A DNA stretch of 64,000 nucleotides from JAXGXJ01 sp963816155 (GCA_963816155.1 CAWFJE010000009.1:186001-250000); one strand, 5' to 3'. Shown: positions 18,604-29,224, counted from the stretch's first letter. Program-made: numbers and translations. The notes: generated by a model from the letters alone, not told the origin.

Positions 18604-18800
18604 ACGGGAACGAGTAGGTGCTGCTCTTCCGCACAGCGAGCCGGGGACGGTGCGAGCCCGACGGGAATCAGTGTCCGAACATCATCCTCGAGCTGCCGGC
18701 CGAACGGTAGAACCGGCCGTCTGCGCAGGGCCACCAAGGCGCTGCGGGTCCCGAACCGGGTACCGCGGGTCTCCCCCGTCCCTACGCGCTCCGGTTCCGC
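18604..18800 (+). ncRNA. T-box riboswitch leader of ileS
   Basis: A structured leader of the actinobacterial translational type. Stem I begins AGCGAGCCGGGGACGGTG and closes with CATCATCCTCGAGCTG; this includes the conserved GAACATC specifier context with ATC, an Ile codon, at 18681-18683. About 75 bases later comes a T-box-like sequence GGGTACCGCGGGTC at 18758-18771, followed by CGTCCCTACG as in T-box antiterminator/antisequestrator regions. The usual TGG is GGG here. Uncharged tRNA-Ile should bind and free the ribosome site AGGAGGG of ileS. The rest of the leader to 18947 is GC-rich and can form the sequestering stem. Confidence 0.8.
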
Positions 18801-18947
18801 GACCCAGGTCGCCGGAAGGGCGCGGCGATCGCCGGAAACGTCCGGCGCCGCCGACGATCCCCGGCATGCGGAACAGGCAGGCGCCCGGCGAAGGTCGCCG
18901 GCGCAAGCGCGGGGCGGGGTCTTTTGTTGTTCGGGCAGGAGGGACGC

Positions 18948-21900
18948 ATGACAAGCGCTTATCGACCAGTGGACACGGGGCAGAGCTTTCCCGCCCTTGA
19001 GGAGCGGGTGCTGAGTTGGTGGAAGGAGCACTCGATCTTCGAGAAGAGTCTGGCTCTACGGGCCGGGAATCCCGAGTGGGTCTTCTTCGAAGGGCCGCCC
19101 ACGGCAAATGGCAAGCCGGGCGTGCATCACGTACTCGCGCGGGTCTTCAAAGACGTGTATCCGCGCTACAAGACCATGCGCGGCTTCTGCGTGGGCCGCA
19201 AAGCAGGCTGGGACTGTCACGGTCTGCCGGTCGAGCTGGAGGTGGAGAAGAGGCTGGGCTTTGACCACAAAGAGCAGATCGAGGCCTACGGCGTCGCCGA
19301 GTTCAATCATCTCTGCCGCGAATCGGTGACTGCCTATGTCGACGACTGGAACCGCATGACCGAGCGCATCGGCATGTGGCTCGACCTCGACGATCCCTAT
19401 ATGACCATGACCGACGATTACATCGAGTCGGTGTGGTGGATCTTGGGGGAGTTCGCGAAGGAGGGCTTACTCTACGAGGGCTACAAAGTAGTACCGTACT
19501 GCCCGCGCTGCGGCACCGCTCTGTCTTCACACGAGGTGGCTTCCGGCTACCAGGTTGTGACCGATCCCTCCATATACGTGCGCTTCCCGCTTCTGGAGAA
19601 GACTGCGGCTCCCGAGAGCGTCGTTGCGGCGATTGCCGAGCCCGAGTCGGCCGCGGATGGCCGGTCTGTGAGTCTCCTGGTCTGGACCACCACGCCCTGG
19701 ACACTCGTCTCCAACGTCGCGGCGGCCGTAGGCTCCGGCATCCTCTATGCCCGCGCACGCCTCGGTGAGGAACACCTCATCCTGGCCGCCGACCTGGTCG
19801 CCTCGGTCCTGGGCCCGGACGCCGTGGTCGAGGAGACGTTCCCGGGTTCCGACCTGGTGGGGCGCCACTATCAGGCCCCCTACGGGTTCGTGACTCCCGA
19901 CAGGCCGGCTTGGAGGATCATCGCCGCCGACTTCGTGGCCACCGATGAGGGCACCGGCATCGTCCATATCGCCCCGGCCTTTGGTGCCGATGACATGCTC
20001 GTGGGCCAGGCGAACGACCTGCCCGTGATCATGCCTGTGGACGAAGAGGCCCGCTTCACGGCGGAGGTCACTCCCTGGGCGGGCATGTTCGTCAAGGACG
20101 CCGACGCCGGCATCATGGACGAGCTCGAGGCGCGCGGTCTGCTCTACGCGCGCCTACCTTACGAGCACAATTATCCTCACTGCTGGCGATGCGACACCCC
20201 CCTCATCTACTACGCGAAGACCTCCTGGTACGTGCGCACCACCGCGCGCAAGGATACCGTGCTGGCAGCCAACGAGGAGGTCACCTGGTATCCGGATCAC
20301 CTCAAGCACGGCCGTTTCGGCAAGTGGCTGGAGAACAACATCGACTGGTCGCTCTCCCGCGACCGCTACTGGGGCACGCCGCTGCCCGTTTGGCGCTGTC
20401 CAAAGGGTCACGATACCGTGGTGGGGTCACGCTCGGAGCTGAGCCGGTTGGCGGGACGCGATCTCTCCGGTCTGGAGCTGCATAGGCCCTACGTGGACGA
20501 GGTGGTCTTTCCCTGCCCGCAGTGCGGCGAAGAGGCTCGCCGCGTCGCCGCGGTCATCGACGCCTGGTTCGATTCGGGTTCGATGCCGGTGGCGCAATGG
20601 CACTATCCCTTCGAGAACCAGCAGATGTTCGAGGATCGCTTCCCGGCGGACTTCATCTGCGAGGCCATCGATCAGACGCGGGGCTGGTTCTACAGTCTCT
20701 TGGCCATCAGCGCTCTTCTCACAGGGCACAGCTGCTACAAGAACGTCCTCTGTCTGGGCCACATCCTCGACAACGATGGTCGGAAGATGTCCAAGCGTCT
20801 CGGTAACGTGGTCGATCCGTGGACCATCCTCGACCGGCAGGGTGCCGACGCGCTGCGCTGGTATCTGTTCACCGTGAGCTCGCCCTGGCTGGCCCGCCGC
20901 TTCGGTCCCGAGAACGTCGACGAGGTCGTGCGCAAGTTCGTGCTCACCCTTTGGAACACGTACTCCTTCTACACTCTGTACGCGAATATCGATGGCTTCG
21001 ATCCGGCAGCGCACGATGTGCCCGTGGCCGAACGCAGTCTCATGGACCGCTGGATCCTGGGCGATCTCCACATCCTCGTCCAGAAGGTCACGGCCGAACT
21101 CGATTCGTACGATGCCTTCGCGGCCGGGCGCGCTATCGCCGATTTCGTGGACGAGTTGTCCAACTGGTACGTGCGCCGCAGCCGGCGGCGTTTCTGGAAG
21201 AGCGAGGCCGACGCGGACAAGATAGCCGCCTACCTCACGCTGAACGAGTGTCTGGTGACGCTGTCGAAGCTGCTGGCTCCCTTCACACCCTTCCTGGCCG
21301 AGGAGCTCTATCAGAATCTGGTGGCCGAACGTGCGCCGGGGGCGCCGGAGTCGGTGCATCTAGTGGACTGGCCTATCGCCGATCAGAATCTCATCGACGA
21401 GGACCTGTCCTTCGGGATGGCCACGGCCCGTCAGGTGGTGAACCTAGGCCGGGCGGCCCGCAACTCCGCGCAGATCAAGACCCGGCAGCCGATCGAAGTG
21501 GTGGTTGTGGCTTCGGGCCCGCACCAGCGCGCCGCTGTGGAGAGCTTGGCCTCGGTGGTGGCCGACGAACTGAACGTGAAGGCCGTCGAGTACGTGGAAT
21601 CAGCGAGTGAACTCGTGAGCTACGTGATCAAGCCCAATTACCGCACGCTGGGACCGAAGTTCGGCAAGAACATGCCGGCGGTCGCGGCGGCCGTGGCCGC
21701 GCTCCCGGCCGATGAGACCGGTGACCGGGTCGGTGGCGGCCGCTCCGTGATGGTCACGGTGGAGGGCAGGGAGCACGAGTTCGCGCCCGAGGACTTCGTG
21801 GTCGAGGCTCATGAACGCGAGGGCTTCCGTGTGGAGCGTGAGGGAGGGATCGCGGTGGCGATATCCACCCGCCTTTCCCCCGACCTGCTGCGCGAGGGTC

Positions 21901-22169
21901 TGGCCCGCGAGCTCGTGCATCATGTGCAGAACACTCGCAAGGCGGCCGACTTCCAGATCGACGACCGTATCCATCTGCGTGTGAGCGGACCGGCGGAGAT
22001 CGCCGACATGTTGGCAGTGCACGGGGAATCGGTGAAGAAGGAGACTCTGGCGGTCAGCCTTGAGATCGCACCGGGTGAGTCCGGCGACGTCGCCAGATGG
22101 GCGGAGGCGCATCGCGAGGATCTGAAGGTCAACGGACTGCCGGTGGCCGTGGAGGTCGTCAAGACCTAG
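18948..22169 (+). CDS. ileS: Isoleucyl-tRNA synthetase
   Basis: Charges tRNA-Ile with isoleucine. The 1073-residue class I synthetase has the HIGH-type motif as HHVL at residues 60-63, GWDCHGLPVELEVEKRLG, the editing-domain region TTPWTLVSNVAAAVG, and the KMSKR signature at 613-617. Sequence features and length fit the eukaryote-like type 2 IleRS rather than the common bacterial type 1; type 2 enzymes are often mupirocin tolerant. The ATG at 18948 was chosen because AGGAGGG lies 5 bases upstream. It is preceded by a T-box leader with an Ile specifier and followed by a strong terminator. Confidence 0.96.
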   Translation: MTSAYRPVDTGQSFPALEERVLSWWKEHSIFEKSLALRAGNPEWVFFEGPPTANGKPGVHHVLARVFKDVYPRYKTMRGFCVGRKAGWDCHGLPVELEVEKRLGFDHKEQIEAYGVAEFNHLCRESVTAYVDDWNRMTERIGMWLDLDDPYMTMTDDYIESVWWILGEFAKEGLLYEGYKVVPYCPRCGTALSSHEVASGYQVVTDPSIYVRFPLLEKTAAPESVVAAIAEPESAADGRSVSLLVWTTTPWTLVSNVAAAVGSGILYARARLGEEHLILAADLVASVLGPDAVVEETFPGSDLVGRHYQAPYGFVTPDRPAWRIIAADFVATDEGTGIVHIAPAFGADDMLVGQANDLPVIMPVDEEARFTAEVTPWAGMFVKDADAGIMDELEARGLLYARLPYEHNYPHCWRCDTPLIYYAKTSWYVRTTARKDTVLAANEEVTWYPDHLKHGRFGKWLENNIDWSLSRDRYWGTPLPVWRCPKGHDTVVGSRSELSRLAGRDLSGLELHRPYVDEVVFPCPQCGEEARRVAAVIDAWFDSGSMPVAQWHYPFENQQMFEDRFPADFICEAIDQTRGWFYSLLAISALLTGHSCYKNVLCLGHILDNDGRKMSKRLGNVVDPWTILDRQGADALRWYLFTVSSPWLARRFGPENVDEVVRKFVLTLWNTYSFYTLYANIDGFDPAAHDVPVAERSLMDRWILGDLHILVQKVTAELDSYDAFAAGRAIADFVDELSNWYVRRSRRRFWKSEADADKIAAYLTLNECLVTLSKLLAPFTPFLAEELYQNLVAERAPGAPESVHLVDWPIADQNLIDEDLSFGMATARQVVNLGRAARNSAQIKTRQPIEVVVVASGPHQRAAVESLASVVADELNVKAVEYVESASELVSYVIKPNYRTLGPKFGKNMPAVAAAVAALPADETGDRVGGGRSVMVTVEGREHEFAPEDFVVEAHEREGFRVEREGGIAVAISTRLSPDLLREGLARELVHHVQNTRKAADFQIDDRIHLRVSGPAEIADMLAVHGESVKKETLAVSLEIAPGESGDVARWAEAHREDLKVNGLPVAVEVVKT

Positions 22170-22194
22170 GCGTCGGCGAGACCCCGGATGGAAG

Positions 22195-22228
22195 AAAGGC
22201 CGACCCCCCAAGCGGGGGGTCGGCCTTT
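22195..22228 (+). terminator. Rho-independent terminator after ileS
   Basis: A perfect 15-base-pair stem (22195-22209 with 22214-22228) with a 4-base loop ends in TTTG. The A-rich left flank means it can also act for the converging minus-strand gene that ends at 22295. Confidence 0.85.
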
Positions 22229-22294
22229 GCTCACCAGTCCGGTCTGGTCACAGCCCCCCGGCTGGGGTAGCTGTGGCAGACACGTTCGGCTCTG

Positions 22295-23626
22295 TTACCT
22301 CTCGCCCCAAGGCACGAACCATTCCATCGTGTTGCCCTGATCCGGGTAGATAACGATCCTCTTGCCACCCATCCACTGCAGTCCCAGCGGAATGACGTTG
22401 GCTATGCCGTCCGCGTCATAGACGACATCGCCCATAGTGGTTCCGGGGAAGGTGCCTCCGAAGACTTGGTCCCTGACCGCTGCCGGTTCGACCGAGCCGG
22501 CCTTTTCGATGGCTTGGACCAGGGTCTGCACGTTGGCGTAGAAGAGGCCGATGCTGACGGAGTCAAGGCCGTCGTGGTCAGCTTTGTATGCCTCGCCCAG
22601 TTCCGCCGCGCCCGGATTGGGCAGGCTTTCAGACCAGAAGGCGTCGAAGCAGACGTAGTCGGCGTCGGGCCCCAGCGCTGTCGCGTACTCGGTCGGCCAG
22701 AAGCCTTTCCAGCCCATCATGAACTTGGGCGCGAAATTCTGCTCTTTCAACTGCTTGGTGAAGGTGATCCCGTCTGCAGGCGAGACGAGGGTCACGATGG
22801 CATCAACGCCGGCCTCCTTGAACTTAAGGATGACCGACGAGAAGTCCTTGGCGCCGGGCGTGTAGGTCTGGTAGGACGCGACTTCCATCCAGGGGTAGCT
22901 CTCGGCCACCTGCTGGATGCCCGCGCCGAGGCCCTGGCCGTCGGCGTTGTCCTCAGTCAGGATTCCCCATTTGGTGGGCCGATCGGCCTCGGGCTGGAGT
23001 TCCACCATCTTGAACGGTACTTCCGCTACTTCCCAGGGAGCGAAGAAGAAGTCCGTTACCCACTTGTACTTCTGGTCGCGGGCATCGTTGGTCCATGTAA
23101 CGACCGAATGGTAGTACGCCGAGTTCTTCTCGGCCGCTGAGCCGGCCGCCAGGTTGATGGGCGATACCTGGGTACTCAGGATGATCTTCAAGCCCTCGAC
23201 CTTCACCAGCTTCTCGACGGCCGCCGCCGCTTCGACCGAGTCGCTCTTGTCGTCGACGTACGTGAGTTTGAGTTCCATCTTCTTGCCACCCACGTCGACG
23301 CCGCCCGCGGCGTTGATGTCGGCAACGGCCTTGTCGTAGGCCCATTTCTGTTCGGCGCCGCCCATGGCGCCGCCGCCGGTCAGAGTGATGACGGCGCCGA
23401 TGTTAAGCTCGCCGTCGAAGCCGCCGGCCGCGGCCGTGGTCTCGGTAGGAGCCGCGGTGGTATCGGTGGGAGCGGCCGTGGTCTCGGTGGGAGCCGCGGT
23501 GGTATCGGTGGGAGCGGCTGTGGTGGTGGTCTCGTCGTCTCCGCCGCATGCAGAAAGGAGCGCGACCGACATGAGACCAAGGACGAGGAGCACAAGGGTC
23601 AGTAGGACTACTCTTTTGCTTTTCAC
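22295..23626 (-). CDS. ABC transporter substrate-binding lipoprotein (LivJ-like), copy 1
   Basis: Periplasmic-binding-type lipoprotein of 443 residues for a branched-chain amino-acid-type (HAAT) importer. The signal peptide ends in the lipobox LLSAC. A linker of Thr/Ala/Pro repeats (TTAAPTDTTAAPTETT units) follows, then a two-lobed type I binding domain from about residue 70 (LNIGAVITLTGGGAMGG, KLTYVDDKSDSVEAAAAVEK, YTPGAKDFSSVILKFKEAG). The GTG start at 23626 has GGGGGG 5 bases upstream. A close paralogue lies just upstream on the same strand, and the matching livGFHM genes lie 2.2 kb away on the other strand. The true ligand is not predictable. Confidence 0.92.
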   Translation of the reverse strand: MKSKRVVLLTLVLLVLGLMSVALLSACGGDDETTTTAAPTDTTAAPTETTAAPTDTTAAPTETTAAAGGFDGELNIGAVITLTGGGAMGGAEQKWAYDKAVADINAAGGVDVGGKKMELKLTYVDDKSDSVEAAAAVEKLVKVEGLKIILSTQVSPINLAAGSAAEKNSAYYHSVVTWTNDARDQKYKWVTDFFFAPWEVAEVPFKMVELQPEADRPTKWGILTEDNADGQGLGAGIQQVAESYPWMEVASYQTYTPGAKDFSSVILKFKEAGVDAIVTLVSPADGITFTKQLKEQNFAPKFMMGWKGFWPTEYATALGPDADYVCFDAFWSESLPNPGAAELGEAYKADHDGLDSVSIGLFYANVQTLVQAIEKAGSVEPAAVRDQVFGGTFPGTTMGDVVYDADGIANVIPLGLQWMGGKRIVIYPDQGNTMEWFVPWGER

Positions 23627-23789
23627 TGGTTCCCCCCCAATGACGTGTTGAAGCTGGCGATAGGGTGTTCAGAACCCAAGAACATCAACTCAGGACGAGT
23701 GGCTTTCAGCACATAGACCCCCCCAACTCTTGGCTCGAGCCAGTGACGAACGAGAACGGCTTCTCTCATTCCTACTCCGCCAGAGTAAT

Positions 23790-23806
23790 ACTTGGGGCCC
23801 CCAAGT
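23790..23806. promoter_or_regulatory. Operator-like palindrome upstream of binding-protein gene 1
   Basis: ACTTGGGGCCCCCAAGT is a perfect inverted repeat of 8-base arms around one base. It lies about 165 bases before the GTG of the first binding-protein gene, next to a possible minus-strand -10 element TATTACT (23790-23784). The spacing to the nearest TTGCAC is short (14), so the promoter call is weak. A related half-site, ACTTGGG, occurs in another palindrome upstream of livG. Confidence 0.35.
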
Positions 23807-23822
23807 GCAACGGTACAAAGAA

Positions 23823-23859
23823 ACTCCGCCCTCCTCGGCGGGGCCGAGGAGGGCGGAGT
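23823..23859 (-). terminator. Rho-independent terminator after binding-protein gene 2
   Basis: A perfect 16-base-pair GC-rich stem (23823-23838 with 23844-23859) with a 5-base loop is followed on the minus strand by TTTCTTTGT. It lies about 75 bases after the stop of the second binding-protein gene and would separate it from the first. Confidence 0.85.
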
Positions 23860-23934
23860 CCGGGTCAGTCTGCTGTTGTCGCTACTGCGCCGTGTGTCTT
23901 AGGTAGGCAAAGGGGCGCAGCACCATGTGGGTCC

Positions 23935-25262
23935 TTACCGCTGGTCCCAAGGCACGAAGGGTTCCCACGTGTTGCCCGCATCGGGCCAGTACACTATGCG
24001 TTCCCCGTTCTTCCACCACAGCCCGTAGGGATCCACGTCGCAGATACCGTTTTCGGCGTACTGCACGTCGCCCATGGTGGTGCCCGCGAAGCTACCGCCG
24101 AAGACGGCGTCTCTCACGGCTGCCGGATCGGTGGAGCCCGCAGCCGTGATGGCCTGGGCCATGATCTGCACTGAGGCGTAGGAGAGACCGATGCTCACGG
24201 AGTCGAGACCGTCATGGTCGGCTTTGAAGGCTTCGCCGAGCTCTTTGGAGCCGGGAGCCCCGTTGTCCTCAGACCAGAAACCGTCGTGACCCATGTAGTC
24301 CGAGTCAGGGCCGAGGGCCGTCATGAACTCGGTGGGCCAGAACCCTTTCCAACCGAAGATGAACGTCGGGGAGTAGTTCTGCTCCTTCATCTGCTTGACG
24401 AAGGTGATGCCGTCGGCGGGCGAGATGAGCACGATAACGGCGTCGATGTTGTTCTCTTTCAGCTTGAGGATGATCGAGGAGAAGTCCTTGGTGCCGGGTG
24501 TGTAGGACTCCACCAGGGCGATGTTGTAGCCCATCTCGGTGCCGATGGCCTTGGCGCCTTCGGCGAGACCTTGGCCGTCGGTGTTGTCTTCGGTGAGCAT
24601 GCACCAGGCTTTGGGCTGTTCAGCCTCGGGAAGGAGGCCGGCGACACCGAAGGGGATCGACACGGCCGCGCCCGGGGTGAAGAAGATGTCGGAAACCCAC
24701 TTGAAGTTCTGGGCGGCGATGTAGTCCGTCCAACTGGTGGAGATCTGGTAGTAGGCTTCGTACTTCTCAGCCACGAGGCCGGCAGCCAAGTTGATGGGCG
24801 TGATGTTGGTGCCCAGGATCAGATTGAGACCTTCGACCTTGATCAGCTTCTCAACGGCCGCTGCGCCTTCGGTGGCTTCGGTCTTGTCATCGACGAACTT
24901 GAGCTTGAGTTCCATCATCTTGCCACCGACGTCGACTCCGCCCGCGGCGTTGATGTCTTTGACGGCCTGTTCGTAGGCCCATTTCATCTCGGCGCCGGTC
25001 ATGGCGTTGGCGCCCGTCTGGGAAGCGAGCGCTCCGAGGACGATCTCGCCGTCGAAGCCACCGGCCGCGGCGGTGGTGTCGGTGGGAGCGCCGTCGTGTC
25101 GGTGGGAGCGGCCGTGGTGTCAGTAGGGGCCGCCGTGGTGTCCGTAGGAGCCGCGGTGGTGGTGGTCTCGTCGTCTCCGCCGCATGCGGCCAGGAGGCCC
25201 ATGGAGAGCAGGCCGACGATGAGGACCACCATGGTCAGGATCAGGATTCTCTTGCTTCTCAC
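23935..25262 (-). CDS. ABC transporter substrate-binding lipoprotein (LivJ-like), copy 2, frameshifted in its linker
   Basis: Paralogue of the neighbouring binding protein. The signal peptide and lipobox (LLAACGGDDETT) and three TTAAPTD repeats read in one frame from the GTG at 25262, which has GGAGG 8 bases upstream. The mature binding domain (MTGAEMKWAYEQAV, KLKFVDDKTEATEGAAAVEK, YTPGTKDFSSIILKLKENN) reads in another frame down to 23935. The break is at 25089-25091, where one repeat reads GGAGCGCCGTCGTG while its neighbours have one more base. The break is either an assembly indel or slippage in the repeat; the rest of the gene looks intact and under selection. Confidence 0.85.
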
Positions 25263-25826
25263 AATGAGTACCTCCAATAGGTAGTCGCGAAGCTGTGAAT
25301 CTTATGGATGGAAGCGATTAGTAAAGCGAAGTGGGCCAGCAGACGCCCGAGTTGAGACAGACCCGATCGTAGCTTACGCCATACGTTCCCCCTCCAGAGA
25401 GCGGCAAAAGCGTGAGACGAGATGCTATCACCAAAGCCGGTCGAGAAAAAGGCTTCGCATTCTCAGAAGCGACGAGAAGGCGGGAAGTGCTTCATAGCAT
25501 AGGCTGTCCTCCCTCGCTGTTCCCCCCTGTCCTTGTGGGCATGATACAGCAAAACAATCATGATGACTTTGCAAAAGGAAGCATGGCTATTTGCGGTGTC
25601 TGTTGCTGCTTGAAACAGAATCAGGGCTCTGGACAAACCTCGGGCTGCCTGATACTTTGAGCCCGGCGATCATTGTCGAGTGGGGGGACTCTCTTTGGCC
25701 GATCTCTCCGATTGGGGGACTACTTGGGTGCACCCAGCTTCCACATCCAGCGATTGGCAAACATCCGGAGGGGCGCCTGGACTTGCGCCGTTCCGGTCAA
25801 ATCAAGTCACCAAGTAGGGTAGGGTC
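25263..25826. other. Intergenic region between divergent transporter genes
   Basis: This 564-base stretch separates the second binding-protein gene (minus) from livG (plus). It is lower in GC than its surroundings and must hold both promoters, though I find no convincing -35/-10 pair. A perfect 12-base palindrome TGGGTGCACCCA lies at 25725-25736. The plus-strand open frame at 25412-25660 has no ribosome site or recognisable protein, so I do not call it. Confidence 0.5.
25725..25736. promoter_or_regulatory. Operator-like palindrome upstream of livG
   Basis: TGGGTGCACCCA is a perfect palindrome about 90 bases before the livG ATG. Read with its flanks it is ACTTGGGTGCACCCAGCT. Its left half ACTTGGG equals the half-site of the palindrome before the first binding-protein gene, so a common regulator is conceivable. 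Confidence 0.3.
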
Positions 25827-26541
25827 ATGGCAGCTGGCGATCCTCTTCTCGTTCTCGACCAGGTCAACAAGCGGTTTGGTGGCCTCAGAGTCATCATCGA
25901 CTTGGACTTCGTGGTGCACGAGGAAGAGATAGTAGGCCTCATCGGTCCCAACGGGGCCGGCAAGACGACGGCGTTCAACCTCATCACGTCTATCTACAAC
26001 GTCGACAGCGGCACCATCAAATTGCGCGACAAAGACATCGTGGGCTTGGCTCCACACAAGATCTGCCACCTAGGTATATCCCGCACCTACCAGTTGGTCC
26101 GTGCCTTTCTGAAGATGTCGGTCTACGACAACGTCATGACGGCGGCTGTCTACGGCGGCAAACACGCGACAAGTCCCAAAGAGCGCACGCTGGAGTCTCT
26201 CGAGTTGGTCGAGTTGACCGGCAAGATGGATATCAAGGCCGCTCACCTGACCCTCTCCGACCGTCGGCTTCTCGAGATCGCCATGGGACTGGCATCGATG
26301 CCGTCGCTGATCCTTCTCGACGAGCCTATGGCGGGCCTGACTGCCACCGAGATCGACAACCTCTTCGCGGTGATACGGGCCACCAAAGAGGAGAGGAAGT
26401 TCTCCATCCTGTGGATAGAACACAAGGTGGATGCTGTCCTGGACTTCTGCGATCGCGTGGGCGTGCTCGACTACGGCGCCAAGATCGCTGATGCCTGCCC
26501 GGACGATGTAGCGTGCAACCCCAAAGTGATCGAGGCGTACC

Positions 26542-26561
<20 letters not shown>
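25827..26561 (+). CDS. livG: Branched-chain amino-acid-type ABC transporter ATP-binding protein LivG
   Basis: One of the two ATPases of the HAAT importer, 244 residues. Walker A is GPNGAGKTTAFNL, Walker B is LILLDEPMAGL, and the switch His is in ILWIEHKVDAVLDFC. The ABC signature is unusual: where LivG proteins normally have LSYGQQR-like residues, this one has LTLSDRRLLEIAMGLA, lacking the usual glycines. The ATG follows AGGGTAGGGTC. The gene overlaps livF by 20 bases and starts the livG-livF-livH-livM operon. The altered signature may weaken ATP hydrolysis or be a family variant. Confidence 0.93.
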
Positions 26562-27272
<711 letters not shown>

Positions 27273-27273
<1 letters not shown>

Positions 27274-28154
27274 TGGCAATACTTCTACAAGTCATCATCA
27301 ATGGCATCCTCTTCGGTACGATGTACGGTATCGCGGCCATCGGGCTGAGCCTCATCTTCGGCACCATGAGGATCATCTTCCTCGCGCAGGGCTCCGTGAT
27401 CGTGCTGTTCGCGTATCTCACCTACTGGTTGTTCGAGTACGCGGGCATGGACCCGTATCTGTCCATGCTCGTGTGTATCCCCGTCGCCTTCGCCTTCGGC
27501 ATGGTTTTGTTCTATACCTTGTTCAAGGACGCGGCGGCCAACGAAGACAAGAACGTATCGCTGCTGCTGGCCGTGGGTCTCATGTACATGCTCGACAATC
27601 TCATGCTCACTGCCTGGACGGCCAACCCGCGCTTCATCTCCACCTCCTACGCCAGCTACACCATCCGCATCGGCGAGATCAACATCTCCTTCGTGCGCCT
27701 CATGGCCTTGGTCATCGCGTTGGTGGCCGCCACAGTCGTGTACTACTTCCTCAAGAAGACGCGTGTGGGGACCGCTGTGAGGGCTGCCGCCGAGGACATG
27801 CAGGCGACAACTCTGCTCGGCATCAGTTCCAGCTGGGTGATGGCGGTCGCGTTTGCCATCGGTATCGGACTGGCCGGGACGGCGGGCGTGGTCATGTCCT
27901 CCGTCTACTCCTTCGACCCCAACTACGGATTCACGTTCGCCCTCAAAGCTCTTGTGGCTCTCGCTCTCGGAGGCATCGGCAACGTATGGGGAGCGCTGAC
28001 AGCCGGCTTGATGCTGGGTCTCATAGAAAGCCTGGGAGCCTATTACATCGGTGCGGGTTGGGCGGACGCCATCTCGTACGCGGTGTTCATCCTGGTGCTC
28101 ATCTTCCTGCCGCAGGGCATCTTCGGTAGGAAAGGCACGGTCAAGAAGGTATGA
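27273..28154 (+). CDS. livH: Branched-chain amino-acid-type ABC transporter permease LivH
   Basis: Inner-membrane permease of 293 residues with about eight hydrophobic segments. It starts MAILLQVIINGILFGTMYGI, as LivH proteins do, and has the EAA-like cytoplasmic loop region GTAVRAAAEDMQATTLLGI. It overlaps livF by one base and livM by four bases (ATGA). With LivM it forms the translocation channel. Confidence 0.95.
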
Positions 28155-29224
28155 GGCCAGACAATGATCAGAGGGAAGCGAAGGCCCCCAAAATGAACAT
28201 CAAGAGCTATTTCCAGAGCATGAGCACGAAGGGGATGGTCTCGACGGTCGTGATCATCGTGGTCCTGGCGTTCTTTGCCCTGCTGCCCTTGTTCTACGAC
28301 GTGGACGTCTCCTACGTCGGCTACTATATCTTCATCACCTGCGTGTACCTCACGGTGGCGCAGGGCTGGAACCTGGTGGCCGGCTACACAGGACAGATCA
28401 GCCTGGGCCAGAACGCGTTCTTCGGCCTGGGGGCCTACACCATGGCCGGGCTGTGGTTGAACGGCATAGGCCTGTGGTTCTTCTTCGACGTCACCCTGAT
28501 GATCGCCGCGGGCATCGTCCCGGCCCTTCTGGCCATCCTCATCGGTATCCCACTTCTCTCTCGGCTCAAAGGTGACTACTTCTCCTTCGGCACCTTGGGC
28601 ATGGGGATGATCGTCAACGTGCTCTTCATCAAGGGCGGGGACCTGACCGGGGGCGCCAACGGCGTCTACCTCGACGCCTCCAGGTTCTCGAGTATGCGCA
28701 TCTATTACTGGGTCGGTCTGCTCATGGCCTTTCTGGCCACGTTGGCCGTCTACCTCATCACCAACTCCAGGATCGGCCTGGCTCTGAAGGCCATCAGGGA
28801 AGACGATATCTCCGCCGCTTCGCACGGCGTCAACGTCCTGAAGTACAAGGTGATGGCCTTCGCCATCGCCGCTTCCATGGCCGGTGTCGCGGGCGCCGTG
28901 TACGGCTACTACCTGTTTCACCTGGAACCGGCCAGCGTCTTCAACATGAACTGGCTGTTCTACCCCATCCTCATGGTGGTTCTCGGAGGTACGGGCACGG
29001 TCGTCGGTCCGGTTATCGGGTCTCTGATCGTGAGCGCTCTGTTCGCGTACGGCGACATCTACTTCGGGGGCTACCACCCCATCGTCTCCGGTCTGCTCAT
29101 CATCCTGGTCATGCGCTTCATGCCCTCCGGTCTCATGGGTCTCTTTGCCATGGCACCCCGGATATGGCATAAGACGCCTACCGACACCAACTCGGTGGGT
29201 GGTCAGACCGAGGCTGCCGGCTAG
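28151..29224 (+). CDS. livM: Branched-chain amino-acid-type ABC transporter permease LivM
   Basis: Second permease of the importer, 357 residues. A short hydrophilic N-terminus leads into about ten hydrophobic segments. Family motifs include LTVAQGWNLVAGYTGQISLG, FFGLGAYT, and the cytoplasmic loop SRIGLALKAIREDDISAASHG. The ATG overlaps the livH stop. A hairpin lies 48 bases after the stop. The last ~25 residues are polar. It completes a livGFHM unit that lacks its own adjacent binding protein on this strand. Confidence 0.95.
   Translation: MRPDNDQREAKAPKMNIKSYFQSMSTKGMVSTVVIIVVLAFFALLPLFYDVDVSYVGYYIFITCVYLTVAQGWNLVAGYTGQISLGQNAFFGLGAYTMAGLWLNGIGLWFFFDVTLMIAAGIVPALLAILIGIPLLSRLKGDYFSFGTLGMGMIVNVLFIKGGDLTGGANGVYLDASRFSSMRIYYWVGLLMAFLATLAVYLITNSRIGLALKAIREDDISAASHGVNVLKYKVMAFAIAASMAGVAGAVYGYYLFHLEPASVFNMNWLFYPILMVVLGGTGTVVGPVIGSLIVSALFAYGDIYFGGYHPIVSGLLIILVMRFMPSGLMGLFAMAPRIWHKTPTDTNSVGGQTEAAG

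Noticed and set aside
18601..18951. 116-codon open frame before ileS
   Set aside because: It lies within the T-box leader, with an Arg/Ser-rich product and no ribosome site.
25412..25660. 82-codon open frame in the transporter intergenic region
   Set aside because: No ribosome site, no motif, and its composition does not match coding sequence nearby.
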